DNA of 52,064 nt from NCBI GenBank assembly GCA_017399035.1, contig JAFQEM010000025.1, positions 1 through 52,064 on the forward strand, written 5' to 3'. Position 1 is the stretch's first letter. Each line of letters opens with the position of its first letter. This DNA comes from Clostridia bacterium (GTDB lineage Bacteria > Bacillota > Clostridia > Christensenellales > Borkfalkiaceae). Positions 30,644-39,379 of this stretch are shown here, piece by piece. Both the position numbers and the translations under genes were made by a program. The notes below the pieces were generated by a model. That model was given only the letters and a program-made list of their open reading frames with translations. It was not told the origin of the DNA and did not search any database.

Positions 30644-31526
30644 CAAAAAGAAAGGTACTGTTATCGCTTTAGGATATTTTGACAGCGTGCATTGTGGTCA
30701 TCAAGCGGTAATAGGCAAGGCTAAAGAGATAGCCCAAAAACTTAATGCAAAAACCGTAGTTTTTACTTTTGGCGGAAATCTAAAAGCAGTTTTAACCGAC
30801 GGCGTAGATAAATCTGTTTATACCACGGAAGAGAGAGAAGAGTTTATAAAGGCTTTAGGCGTAGATGAAATTTATTTTGCGCCCGTGGATATTGATTTTT
30901 TGTCAATGGCAAAACTTGCTTTCTTAAATTATTTAAATAGGCTTTACGACATAGTTTGCTACGTGAGTGGAAACGATTATACCTTTGGAAAGTTTGGAAA
31001 GGGAACGGTTAAAGACATTGAAAGATACGCAACGGAAAAAGGTCAAAAGGTTTTTACCGTAGATACGGTAGATTACGTTGGTGGTAAAATTTCTACTACG
31101 GCTATAAAAGGACTTTTGACAAAAGGCGATATTGAAAGCGTAAACAAACTTTTAGGTCGTGAGTATTCTATAACGGGTACGGTTTTTGAAGACAGAAAAG
31201 TCGGTTCTGCATTAGGTTTTCCCACGCTAAACTTAAAAATTGAAAAAGATAAGCACCTATTAAAAGACGGTGTTTATAAAGGATTTTCTATAATTGACGG
31301 GGTAAAATATCCTGCGGTAATAAATTATGGGGCGCGTCCAACGTTTAATCTAAAAGAAAAACTTGTTGAGGCTCACTTGATAGGTTTTAGCGGTTTACTT
31401 TACGGCAAGAAAGTTAAACTCAATTTTGAAAAATATTTGCGTGATATAGTTAAATTTGAAAATGAAGAGCAATTAAAAGAACAACTTGCAAAAGACGTAA
31501 AAAGTGTTAATGGAGAAAACGTATGA
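30633..31526 (+). CDS. ribF: Bifunctional riboflavin kinase / FAD synthetase
   Basis: 297 residues. N-terminal nucleotidyltransferase domain with GYFDSVHCGHQAVI (HxGH-type) and YVSGNDYTFGKFGKG; C-terminal riboflavin kinase domain with GSALGFPTLNLKI and GVYKGFSII. Converts riboflavin to FMN and FAD. The usual GxFDGVHxGH has Ser for Gly. Start overlaps truB; TAAAGG lies 5 bp before the ATG. Confidence 0.94.
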   Translation: MSDNKKKGTVIALGYFDSVHCGHQAVIGKAKEIAQKLNAKTVVFTFGGNLKAVLTDGVDKSVYTTEEREEFIKALGVDEIYFAPVDIDFLSMAKLAFLNYLNRLYDIVCYVSGNDYTFGKFGKGTVKDIERYATEKGQKVFTVDTVDYVGGKISTTAIKGLLTKGDIESVNKLLGREYSITGTVFEDRKVGSALGFPTLNLKIEKDKHLLKDGVYKGFSIIDGVKYPAVINYGARPTFNLKEKLVEAHLIGFSGLLYGKKVKLNFEKYLRDIVKFENEEQLKEQLAKDVKSVNGENV

Positions 31527-32368
31527 TAAAATTCGGACCTAGCGGAAATTCCGTTGCGTTTGCTACGGCTGGAAAGACTAAAAGTGAAGAGTCTGCCGTT
31601 TGGGTAAAAGATATGGGGCTTAACTGCTTTGAATATTCTTTTGGTAGGGGCGTGAGTTTAACTGACGAGCGCGCAATATCTATCGGTAATGCGTTTAGAG
31701 ATGCAGGCGTGGAAATAAGCGTTCACGCACCCTATTATATAAACTTTGCAAACCCTGACGACGAAATGGCAGAAAAGTCTTATATGTACGTTTTGCAGTC
31801 GGCGCAGAAAGTTAAACTTATGGGTGGGAAAAGAGTTGTTTTTCATCCCGCAAGCCAAGGCAAAATGAAGAGAGAACAGGCAGTAGATTTAACCGTAAAA
31901 CGCCTTGAAATTTTGCGTGATAAAATTTATGAAAACGGTTTTGAAGATTTAATTTTTTGCCCTGAAACTATGGGTAAAATAGGGCAAATAGGCACTATTG
32001 AAGAAGTAACAAGGTTTTGTAAAATAGATAAAATCTACGTTCCCGCAGTCGATTTTGGGCATATAAACGCTAGAGAGTGCGGAAGTCTTAAAACTGAAAA
32101 CGATTATTTTGAGCGTTTAAGTTATATGGTGTCTGAACTAGGGCTTGAGAAAATGAAAAATTTTCATATTCACTTTTCAAAGATAGAATATTCCGCAAAG
32201 GGTGAAGTTAGGCATCTTACGTTTGAAGATACTCATTACGGTCCAGAGTTCGAGCCACTTTCAGTTGCGCTTAAAAAATTAGGTTTAGAACCGTTCGTTA
32301 TATGTGAATCTGCAGGCACTCAAGATATTGACGCGCTAAAAATGCAAAAAATATATTACGGTAATTGA
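31523..32368 (+). CDS. nfo: Endonuclease IV (AP endonuclease) family protein
   Basis: 281-residue TIM barrel. Metal-binding stretches of the Nfo family are visible: SVHAPYYINF, VFHPAS, CPETMGKIGQIG, DFGHINARE, HIHFSKIEY and ICESAG. Three-zinc AP endonuclease for abasic-site repair is the expected role. The central motif differs from the common LENTAGQG, so a related TIM-barrel function cannot be excluded. Coupled to ribF by an ATGA overlap. Confidence 0.82.
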   Translation: MIKFGPSGNSVAFATAGKTKSEESAVWVKDMGLNCFEYSFGRGVSLTDERAISIGNAFRDAGVEISVHAPYYINFANPDDEMAEKSYMYVLQSAQKVKLMGGKRVVFHPASQGKMKREQAVDLTVKRLEILRDKIYENGFEDLIFCPETMGKIGQIGTIEEVTRFCKIDKIYVPAVDFGHINARECGSLKTENDYFERLSYMVSELGLEKMKNFHIHFSKIEYSAKGEVRHLTFEDTHYGPEFEPLSVALKKLGLEPFVICESAGTQDIDALKMQKIYYGN

Positions 32369-32393
32369 CTTATATATAAAATTTTGATACAAT
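32365..32393 (+). promoter_or_regulatory. Promoter of the M24 peptidase gene
   Basis: TTGACT (32365-32370), 17-bp spacer, TACAAT (32388-32393). Predicted +1 near 32400, only about 5 nt before the start codon. Confidence 0.75.
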
Positions 32394-32404
32394 ATTAGAG
32401 TTAA

Positions 32405-33442
32405 ATGAAAAAGTTATCCATAGAAAATAATGCAATTTTTATTTTAACGGACAGATTGACCCGCAAATATTTGTGTGGCGTTGACGTTGCAGAAGGCATT
32501 TTGTGCGCAGGGCAAAAACTAACGCTGTTTACTGATGCAAGATATTTTTACGGCGCTAAACAAAAACTCGAAAAAGTTGGTGTTGACTGCAAGTTATATA
32601 AAGAGCAAAACGATTTGTTTTCTTTTATAAAACAATCGGGCGCGCAAGTCTTGTATATTGACTACGAAAAATGTTCGGTGAAAGAATATTTTGATTATTT
32701 GCGTTTGGGTTGCGAAATTAAAGACGGTTGTGAAATACTTTGTAAATTGCGCTCGATTAAAAGTCAAACGGAAATAGAAAACATAAAAAAAGCGTGTGAA
32801 ATAATGCAAAAGGCTTATTATTCAACGCTAGAATATATAAAAGTTGGCGTAAGCGAAGTTCAGGTAAAAGAAATACTTGAAGATTTTATGATAAAATACG
32901 GGGCGGAAGGGTCTTCGTTTGAAACAATAGTTGCGTTTGGCAAAAATTCTGCAGTTCCACATCACGAAACGGGGGATACCGTATTGACGGAAAATTCCGT
33001 TGTTTTAATAGATGCGGGTTGTTTGTATAAAGGTTATTGCTCTGACCTAACTAGAACTTGTTTTTTTGGTGTTCCCGATAAAAAGTTTATAGATTATTAT
33101 AATGCAGTGCTAAAGGCAAATCTTTTGGCTCAAGAGAATATTAAAAACCTTACTACTGCTAAAGAGGCCGACGGTTTTGCAAGAGATTATCTTAAAACTA
33201 AAGGCTTAAGTGAATATTTTACTCACTCGCTAGGGCACGGCGTAGGGCTTGAAATTCACGAATATCCTCGTTTGTCATTTAAAAGCGACGCAGTTTTGCA
33301 AAACGATATGGTGTTTACCATAGAGCCAGGGGTATATTTAGACGGTGAATTCGGTATAAGAATAGAAGATACCGTTTTATTAAATGACGGAAAGGTTGAA
33401 AGACTTTTTTCCGACGACAAAAATTTGTTAATTATTAAATAA
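32405..33442 (+). CDS. M24-family Xaa-Pro aminopeptidase
   Basis: 345 residues. N-terminal creatinase-like domain (1-120) and pita-bread catalytic domain with the two-metal ligands in LIDAGCLYKGYCSDLTRT (D, D), LGHGVGLEIHE (H), TIEPGVYLDG (E) and IRIEDTVLL (E). Removes N-terminal residues before proline. Located directly before efp, the common Firmicute pair. It has no Shine-Dalgarno sequence and an extremely short predicted leader. Confidence 0.93.
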   Translation: MKKLSIENNAIFILTDRLTRKYLCGVDVAEGILCAGQKLTLFTDARYFYGAKQKLEKVGVDCKLYKEQNDLFSFIKQSGAQVLYIDYEKCSVKEYFDYLRLGCEIKDGCEILCKLRSIKSQTEIENIKKACEIMQKAYYSTLEYIKVGVSEVQVKEILEDFMIKYGAEGSSFETIVAFGKNSAVPHHETGDTVLTENSVVLIDAGCLYKGYCSDLTRTCFFGVPDKKFIDYYNAVLKANLLAQENIKNLTTAKEADGFARDYLKTKGLSEYFTHSLGHGVGLEIHEYPRLSFKSDAVLQNDMVFTIEPGVYLDGEFGIRIEDTVLLNDGKVERLFSDDKNLLIIK

Positions 33443-33471
33443 TTATAGATACAATTTAAGGAGAAACAATT

Positions 33472-34032
33472 ATGATATCAGCAGGCGATTTTAGAAAAGG
33501 CGTAACTTTCGAATTTGAAAGCGGAATTTGGACGATAGTAGACTTCCAACACGTTAAACCTGGTAAGGGTGCAGCGTTCGTTAGAACTACTATGAAAAAC
33601 GTTGTTACAGGCAAAGTGCTTGAAAAAACGTGGAACCCCACCGAAAAAATTCAAGAAGCGCAAATCGAAACCAGAAATATGACTTATTCTTATACCGACG
33701 GTGAACTTTATTATTTTATGGACCAAGAATTTAACCTTACACCGCTCAATTACGAACAAGTTGAAGACGCTCTTAAATACATTAAAGAAAACGACCCCGT
33801 TATCGTTAGGTCTTATAAGGGTGTTGCGTTCAGCGTAGAATGTGAAAACTTCGTAACTCTTCGCGTAACTCAAGCAGACCCCTCTGTTAAGGGTAACACC
33901 GCAACCAACGCAACCAAAGAAGCAATTCTTGAAACTGGCGTAAGCATTCAAGTTCCTATGTTCGTTGAAGAAGGCGAACTCATCAGGGTTGATACTAGAA
34001 CTGGTGAATATATGGAACGTGTAAAAGGATAA
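33472..34032 (+). CDS. efp: Elongation factor P
   Basis: 186 residues, three beta-barrel domains. [38 protein letters not shown] carries the loop Lys (PGKG) that contacts the peptidyl transferase centre; C-terminal [16 protein letters not shown]-like ending. Relieves ribosome stalling at polyproline. AAGGAG precedes the ATG. Same frame start is fixed by a stop just upstream. Confidence 0.96.
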   Translation: MISAGDFRKGVTFEFESGIWTIVDFQHVKPGKGAAFVRTTMKNVVTGKVLEKTWNPTEKIQEAQIETRNMTYSYTDGELYYFMDQEFNLTPLNYEQVEDALKYIKENDPVIVRSYKGVAFSVECENFVTLRVTQADPSVKGNTATNATKEAILETGVSIQVPMFVEEGELIRVDTRTGEYMERVKG

Positions 34033-34154
34033 TTAAACGCGCTATACGCTTCGCAATACTTCGTCGATTAAAATTTTATTTGTTTATGTACAAAAAGTAC
34101 ACGCACTTCATAAAATTTTTCTTTTCTTGTCTTGCTTGCGTCTAACACGTTTAA

Positions 34155-34180
34155 CCCTTAATCCCCTTATTCTTTAGGGG
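34155..34180. repeat. Dispersed intergenic repeat, copy 2
   Basis: 34155-34176 is identical to 8475-8496 (22 bp). Here the 3' half folds as CCCCT/AGGGG, against CCCTT/AAGGG in copy 1, so the hairpin is kept while the flank differs. It lies in the 228-bp gap between efp and the SDR gene. Confidence 0.7.
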
Positions 34181-34207
34181 GAAAGAAAATTAAAAATAAT
34201 ATAACTT

Positions 34208-34242
34208 AAATTAACCCGCAAAAGTATTTTGCGGGTTAATTT
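34208..34242 (+). terminator. Terminator between efp and the SDR gene
   Basis: A perfect 16-bp stem AAATTAACCCGCAAAA (34208-34223) with TTTTGCGGGTTAATTT (34227-34242), loop GTA. It is symmetric, so it can work in both directions. Confidence 0.85.
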
Positions 34243-34260
34243 AAAATAAAAGGTGAACTT

Positions 34261-34998
34261 TTGAAAACTGTTTTTATAAGTGGCGCAAGTGGTGGAATAG
34301 GTAACGCTATCGCTCGCAAATTTTTACAAGAAGGCTATTTTGTGGTTGCGCAATATAATTCAAATTACAATGGAATTAAAGCGTTGATTGATTATTCTGA
34401 AAGTATAGGCCGTGGTGGATACGTTTTTGCAGTAAAAGCAGACCTTCGTTCTTCTGCGCAAATAGAAGAGATGTTATCACTTGTAAAAAAGAACTTTAAA
34501 TATATTGACGTTGTGGTTAACAACGCAGGGGCGGGGCTATATAAACTTATAACTCAAACTACAGATAAAGAGTGGGACGACCTTTTTGCAGTAAACGCAA
34601 AAAGTGCGTTTTTAATAAATAATGCCTTTATAGGTGGAATGATTGATAAAAAATGCGGTAGAATCATAAACGTTTCGTCAATGTGGGGTAACGTTGGCGC
34701 AAGTATGGAAGTTGCTTATTCTGCAAGCAAAGCCTCGCTTATAGGCTATACAAAAGCGTTAGCAAAAGAACTTGCCCCAAGCGGAATAACCGTAAACTGC
34801 GTTTGCCCAGGCGTTATTGATACGCCTATGAATTCAAGGTTTAACGAAAGTGAAATTTTAGAACTTATTGAACAAACCCCCTTGGGTAGGTTAGGCACGC
34901 CTGAAGACGTGGCGCAATTAGTTTACTATTTATCTTCAAACGGCGCAAGTTTTATAACTGGGCAAGTTATTTCTTGCGACGGTGGTTTTACCGTATAA
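34261..34998 (+). CDS. SDR-family oxidoreductase (FabG-like)
   Basis: 245 residues from a TTG start preceded by AAAGGTGA. Rossmann motif SGASGGIGNAIA at 7-18, NNAGAG at about 88-93, and catalytic S in NVSSMWG, Y and K in YSASK. C-terminal PGVIDTPMN and ITGQVISCDGGFTV are FabG-like. NAD(P)-dependent ketoreductase; whether it serves fatty-acid synthesis is unclear because no other fab genes are here. It lies 18 bp after a strong terminator, and I see no clear promoter of its own. Confidence 0.9.
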   Translation: MKTVFISGASGGIGNAIARKFLQEGYFVVAQYNSNYNGIKALIDYSESIGRGGYVFAVKADLRSSAQIEEMLSLVKKNFKYIDVVVNNAGAGLYKLITQTTDKEWDDLFAVNAKSAFLINNAFIGGMIDKKCGRIINVSSMWGNVGASMEVAYSASKASLIGYTKALAKELAPSGITVNCVCPGVIDTPMNSRFNESEILELIEQTPLGRLGTPEDVAQLVYYLSSNGASFITGQVISCDGGFTV

Positions 34999-35025
34999 TA
35001 CGCTAAAGGAAAGGTTTTTAAAATT

Positions 35026-36525
35026 ATGCAAAGACAAAGTGGCGTTTTGATGCCTATATTTTCACTACCTAACGATTATGGAATAGGCAGTTTTGGTAAA
35101 GAGAGTTATAAGTTTGTGGATTTTTTAGCCGACGCAGGTCAAAAAATTTGGCAAATTTTACCGCTAGTTCAAACGGGTTATGGAAACTCACCATATTCGT
35201 CAGTATCATCAGAATCCTTTAACCCTTATTTTATAAGCGTTGACTATTTAAAAGAGTTAGGGCTTATCACAAATTCCGAGGCAAAGTTTGCCGTTATGAA
35301 AACTGACGGCATTGATTACGGCAATTTATACGCCGTAAGATATCCGCTTTTAAGAAAAGCGTTTGCTCGTTTTGATAAAGAAGATAAAAGTTTTAAGCGT
35401 TGTCTAAAAAGTAAAAAATTTTACGACTACGCGCTCTTTATGTCTATAAAATATGCGTCGGGTCAAAAACACTTTTACGAGTGGGAAGAGGGGCTTCGCC
35501 GTAGAGAAGAAAAAAGTATAAAGAAATTTGCAAAAGACTATTCAGAAGAGATTATCTTTTGGCAATTCGTACAGTTTATTGCCGAAAAAGAGTGGCTTTT
35601 GCTTAAAAAATATGCTAACGGTAAAGGAATTTCTATACTTGGGGATATGCCGTATTACGTTGCGCTAGATAGTGTAGACGTTTGGCTTAACCCTAATTTA
35701 TTTAAACTTGACGAGAATTTTACGCCTAAAAAGATTGCAGGCGTCCCACCAGATTATTTTTCACAGACTGGTCAACTTTGGGGTAACCCCGTATACGACT
35801 ATGTTGAACACGAGAAAAACGGTTTTTCTTGGTGGGTAAATAGAATTAAAAAGGCGCTTTCCGTTTACGATTACGTTAGAATAGACCATTTTAGAGCGTT
35901 TGACCGTTATTATGAAGTTGATTACGGAAGAGAGAACGCAATAGTTGGCGAGTGGAAAGACGTGCCGTCTGAAAATCTTTTCAATACTTTGCACTCTGCG
36001 GTTGACAAAACTCGCATAATAGCCGAAGATTTGGGCATTATTGACGACGGCGTGCGCAATTTGTTAGAGCGCGTGGGTTATCCAGGTATGAAAATTTTGT
36101 CCTTTGCTTTTAACGGCGAAGAAAATAACTTATATCTACCTCAAAACGTGTGCGAAAATTCTATATGCTATACGGGTACTCACGATAACGACACTTTACT
36201 AGGCTTAATAAAAAATGCAAGTGAGTGGGATAAGAAAAACCTAAAAGACGGCGTTAGCAAAAGTTTAGAACTTTTAGGTATTGAGGGTTGTGTAGAAGAC
36301 GACGTTTCACTTGCTAAATCCATAATAAGTTTGGGCTTTAACTGTAAGTCTAAAACGTTTATAATTCCCTTGCAAGACGTACTGTTCAAAGATACCGATT
36401 TTAGAATAAACGAACCAGGAACTGTCAAGGCTCAAAACTGGGCGGTAAGATTTGCAAAAAAAGATTTTAAAAAACAAACTGCAAACCAGTTAAAAATGCT
36501 TGCAATAACAAGTGATAGGTATTAA
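35026..36525 (+). CDS. malQ: 4-alpha-glucanotransferase (amylomaltase)
   Basis: 499-residue GH77 enzyme that disproportionates maltodextrins or glycogen breakdown products. Motifs: QILPLVQTGYGNSPYSSVSS at the N-terminus, RIDHFRAFDRYYEV (nucleophile Asp region), IIAEDLG (acid/base Glu region) and TGTHDNDTLLG. Cytoplasmic, no signal peptide. AAGGAAAGG precedes the ATG. Length is normal for the family. Confidence 0.95.
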   Translation: MQRQSGVLMPIFSLPNDYGIGSFGKESYKFVDFLADAGQKIWQILPLVQTGYGNSPYSSVSSESFNPYFISVDYLKELGLITNSEAKFAVMKTDGIDYGNLYAVRYPLLRKAFARFDKEDKSFKRCLKSKKFYDYALFMSIKYASGQKHFYEWEEGLRRREEKSIKKFAKDYSEEIIFWQFVQFIAEKEWLLLKKYANGKGISILGDMPYYVALDSVDVWLNPNLFKLDENFTPKKIAGVPPDYFSQTGQLWGNPVYDYVEHEKNGFSWWVNRIKKALSVYDYVRIDHFRAFDRYYEVDYGRENAIVGEWKDVPSENLFNTLHSAVDKTRIIAEDLGIIDDGVRNLLERVGYPGMKILSFAFNGEENNLYLPQNVCENSICYTGTHDNDTLLGLIKNASEWDKKNLKDGVSKSLELLGIEGCVEDDVSLAKSIISLGFNCKSKTFIIPLQDVLFKDTDFRINEPGTVKAQNWAVRFAKKDFKKQTANQLKMLAITSDRY

Positions 36526-36564
36526 AATAATAAGCAATATCTAATCTTTCAAGGGGTGATACTT

Positions 36565-37845
36565 ATGTCGCTGTCTAAAACTAACGTTGATTATGAACAA
36601 GTAAAAAAAGATAGAATATCTAAAACGTTTATTTGGGCGTGTTTTTTTCTATACATACTTATGATGGGCTCAAAAAACTCGTATACTGCAGAAATAGTAG
36701 AAATAATGACCGTTTTTGACACAACTAAAGCGCGCGCAAGTTTGGCAATGACTTACTATTTTGTAACTTACGCAGTCGCTCAAATAATATTGACCTTTAT
36801 TATGGGCAAAATCAATCTGCGGATATATTTGGGTGTTACCGCAGGTGTGTCTGCTATCCTTACCATTTTAATAGGCTATATGAACACCATTGAACCCGTA
36901 TACGCATTGTGCGCGGTAAACGGCATAATGCAAGCGGGCATATATTCAGGGTGTATGCAAGCGTTATCTAGGCGTTTAGAAAAAAGATTGCTACCTCTTG
37001 CAAACAAGATTATGGGGCTAGGAACGTCGGTTGCAAGTTTAATTTCTTACGCAGTTCCTGCGCTTTTCGTAGGTTTAGGTAGATGGGATTTACCATTCAA
37101 AGTACTAGGCATTTTATTTTTGCTTTCAGCAATATTCTTTATTTGGGCTTATACAAAAATAAAAAAATATCCACCCGTTATAAGCACGGAAAATGGAAAG
37201 ACCAAGATGCTTACTAACGAAAAAGCCTTTATAGAATTGCCAAGCAACGGCAAAAAGGTTATGTTTTTTATCTTTATGGCTTGTTTAACGTTAATCGGTA
37301 ATACAACGTATTATTCAACGTTTAACTGGATACCTAATCTTTTATATGAAGAATTTAGTATGCCCAAAAGTTTTTCAATATTCTTAACGCTTTTATTCCC
37401 CGTGGTAAACGCTTTTGTTAGTATAGGTGTTGTGAATTTGTGTGAAAAATTTGTCAACATACTTGCCGTAAGTTTTTCTTTAATGATAATATCGTTGTGC
37501 TTTTTCTTGCCTATGACGTTTGTTCACAACGTAAACATAGTTTTAACACTCGTTTGTATGGTTGTGTTTATCGCTCTTGGTTCTGGCGCAAGGCAAGTGT
37601 TTAGCAGTATACTTGCTTTTAAGATGAGAACGCAAATAAGTTCTGGTGGTTACCTTGCATTTACAAACGCATTTGCAGCGCTTGCCGCAGGCGTAATGCC
37701 AACCTTGTCTGCAACGATTATAGATAGTTTAGGTTATCAAGTTCTCTTTATAATTGTGTTTGCCGTTGGTCTGCTTTACGCAACGATAGTTGGCGTGTGG
37801 TCGCTTATGCATACGGGCAAGATAGCAAGGCACAAAAACAAATAA
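36565..37845 (+). CDS. MFS transporter
   Basis: About 426 residues with twelve predicted membrane spans and a central cytoplasmic loop (about 200-235, KKYPPVISTENGKTKML). The first loop region YFVTYAVAQIILTFIMGKINLR resembles the MFS loop 2-3 signature. It looks like the glycerol-phosphate/organophosphate-like or oxalate-formate branch of MFS, but the substrate cannot be fixed. The start is ATG 36565, 8 bp after AAGGGG; the GTG at 36556 overlaps that site. Confidence 0.85.
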   Translation: MSLSKTNVDYEQVKKDRISKTFIWACFFLYILMMGSKNSYTAEIVEIMTVFDTTKARASLAMTYYFVTYAVAQIILTFIMGKINLRIYLGVTAGVSAILTILIGYMNTIEPVYALCAVNGIMQAGIYSGCMQALSRRLEKRLLPLANKIMGLGTSVASLISYAVPALFVGLGRWDLPFKVLGILFLLSAIFFIWAYTKIKKYPPVISTENGKTKMLTNEKAFIELPSNGKKVMFFIFMACLTLIGNTTYYSTFNWIPNLLYEEFSMPKSFSIFLTLLFPVVNAFVSIGVVNLCEKFVNILAVSFSLMIISLCFFLPMTFVHNVNIVLTLVCMVVFIALGSGARQVFSSILAFKMRTQISSGGYLAFTNAFAALAAGVMPTLSATIIDSLGYQVLFIIVFAVGLLYATIVGVWSLMHTGKIARHKNK

Positions 37846-37859
37846 TTCATTTAACTTCT

Positions 37860-37888
37860 AAACGCTTTTCTTTTGAAAGGCGTTTTTT
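37860..37888 (+). terminator. Terminator after the MFS gene
   Basis: AACGCTTTTC (37861-37870) pairs with GAAAGGCGTT (37875-37884), loop TTTT, then TTTT. Confidence 0.8.
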
Positions 37889-37895
37889 CTTTTTG

Positions 37896-37924
37896 TTGTA
37901 TAATTTTTACACGTGGGGTAATAC
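37896..37924 (+). promoter_or_regulatory. Promoter of the ferritin-like gene
   Basis: TTGTAT (37896-37901), 17-bp spacer, TAATAC (37919-37924), about 33 bp before the start codon. Confidence 0.6.
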
Positions 37925-37956
37925 TCTCTTTGAAAATATTATTTAAGGAGATTATT

Positions 37957-39204
37957 ATGAACCCATTTAAAGAACTACCAAAAGACGGAAAACTTGTATA
38001 TGCAAACTGGAGTGCGCTTGCGTCAAAACCATACGACAAAAATACTACCGACCCCTATACTAAAACGCGCGTAATTTTAATGAACGGCACGGAATTTGAA
38101 AGCAACTGGTTTTTGCACCAGTTTAACAGACACTGCTTAAATAATGACGTTAGACGCGTACTTGCGCAAGTGAGAAGACAAGAACAACAACAGCAAAAGC
38201 GAATATCTTCACTAAAACCTATTGACGAAACTATTTTAGAAACTACGATAGGTTACGAACAACTTGCCGTAGATTTAACTGCGGAAATGGCACAAAAAGA
38301 ACCAAACCCTATAGTAAAAGAACAACTTGATTTTGCCTTACTTGAAGATTTTGACCACCTTTATAGATATGCAAATCTTTTAGATATGGATGAAGGAGTG
38401 CACGCAGAAAGATTAGTTGGTGGATATACTGAAATAACGCCTGCTCGCCCAACTATATCCGAACACCGCCACCCAAACGACGATATTAGAAGATATATTA
38501 ACTGCTGGCAAGACTCGTTGATTACTCGTTTGCATACGGGCATAATCACAGGCGCAGAACAACAAACAATGAACTATTATATGAACGTTGGCGGATTTTA
38601 TCATAATGATTTAGGTAGAAAATTATACGCTGAAATAGCAATGATAGAAGAACAGCACGTTTCAGGCTACGGTTCGTTGATGGACCCTTCTTCAACTTGG
38701 TTTGAAAGTTGGGTAATGCACGAGTATACAGAGTGTTATTTATATTATTCTTGTTATCAAGACGAAACGCACCCGTATATAAAGAAAATATGGTTGCAAC
38801 ATTTTGAAGAAGAATTAAAACACTTAAAAATAGCGTCCGAAATGCTTTATAAATACGAGGGTAGAGAGTGGCAACAACTGTTCGTTGGTGGTGCAGAGTT
38901 TCCGTCCCTTTTGAAATTAAAATCAAACGTTTCTTATATTAGAGAAGTAATAAATACGGTTAGACTTTCCGCATACAAAGAGACAACCGTAAAGATAGAC
39001 GACTTGCCGGATAGCGCAGACTTTTTCAAGTATCAAAGACAGGTTAATTCTTCTGTATCACAAGTTGCGTCGCACGCTGTAATTGATAAATATATCAAAC
39101 GCAACGGTGAAGATTATCGATTTGAAGAAAAAGCGAACCCAGAAAAAACATTAAGAGATAGAAAGATAGATAATACTGACCTAGGTAGAAAAAAAGGTGT
39201 ATAA
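37957..39204 (+). CDS. Uncharacterised ferritin-like (putative di-iron) protein
   Basis: 415 residues, helical. Four segments have carboxylate/His patterns of di-iron four-helix bundles: E130-DFD-H134, E231-EQ-H234 in AEIAMIEEQHVSGY, HEYTE (255-259) and E286-LK-H289 in FEEELKHLKIASEM. The ~80-residue N-terminus and ~100-residue C-terminus have no recognised domain. I do not recognise a named family. It is monocistronic with its own promoter and terminator, beside a transporter and a capsule operon that give no functional hint. An oxygen- or peroxide-defence role would fit an anaerobe but is a guess. ATG 37957 follows AAGGAG. Confidence 0.6.
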   Translation: MNPFKELPKDGKLVYANWSALASKPYDKNTTDPYTKTRVILMNGTEFESNWFLHQFNRHCLNNDVRRVLAQVRRQEQQQQKRISSLKPIDETILETTIGYEQLAVDLTAEMAQKEPNPIVKEQLDFALLEDFDHLYRYANLLDMDEGVHAERLVGGYTEITPARPTISEHRHPNDDIRRYINCWQDSLITRLHTGIITGAEQQTMNYYMNVGGFYHNDLGRKLYAEIAMIEEQHVSGYGSLMDPSSTWFESWVMHEYTECYLYYSCYQDETHPYIKKIWLQHFEEELKHLKIASEMLYKYEGREWQQLFVGGAEFPSLLKLKSNVSYIREVINTVRLSAYKETTVKIDDLPDSADFFKYQRQVNSSVSQVASHAVIDKYIKRNGEDYRFEEKANPEKTLRDRKIDNTDLGRKKGV

Positions 39205-39212
39205 ATAAAAAC

Positions 39213-39255
39213 TAAATTAAAGGCAAACGCAATCTTGTTTGCCTTTAATTTTTTC
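39213..39255 (+). terminator. Terminator after the ferritin-like gene
   Basis: AAATTAAAGGCAAAC (39213-39227) pairs with the downstream arm ending TTTAATT (39236-39250) with one bulged G; TTTTTT follows. Confidence 0.75.
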
Positions 39256-39282
39256 TTTTAATCTTTAATTTTAAGTTTATAA

Positions 39283-39311
39283 TTGACATAAAAGACAATA
39301 TGTAGTATACT
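39283..39311 (+). promoter_or_regulatory. Promoter of the surface-polysaccharide operon
   Basis: TTGACA (39283-39288), 17-bp spacer, TATACT (39306-39311). Near-consensus and about 70 bp before the first gene. Confidence 0.85.
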
Positions 39312-39318
39312 TAATTAG

Positions 39319-39336
39319 GTACATAGTGTATTGTAC
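39319..39336. promoter_or_regulatory. Operator-like dyad at the polysaccharide promoter start site
   Basis: GTACA, 8 bp, TGTAC (39319-39336), starting at about +1 of the promoter. The position would let a bound repressor block initiation. A further small hairpin ATCAG/CTGAT (39342-39357) with a T-run lies in the leader. Confidence 0.4.
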
Positions 39337-39379
39337 TAAAATCAGTGCAGGCTGATAAAAGTTTTTTGGGATTTAATTT

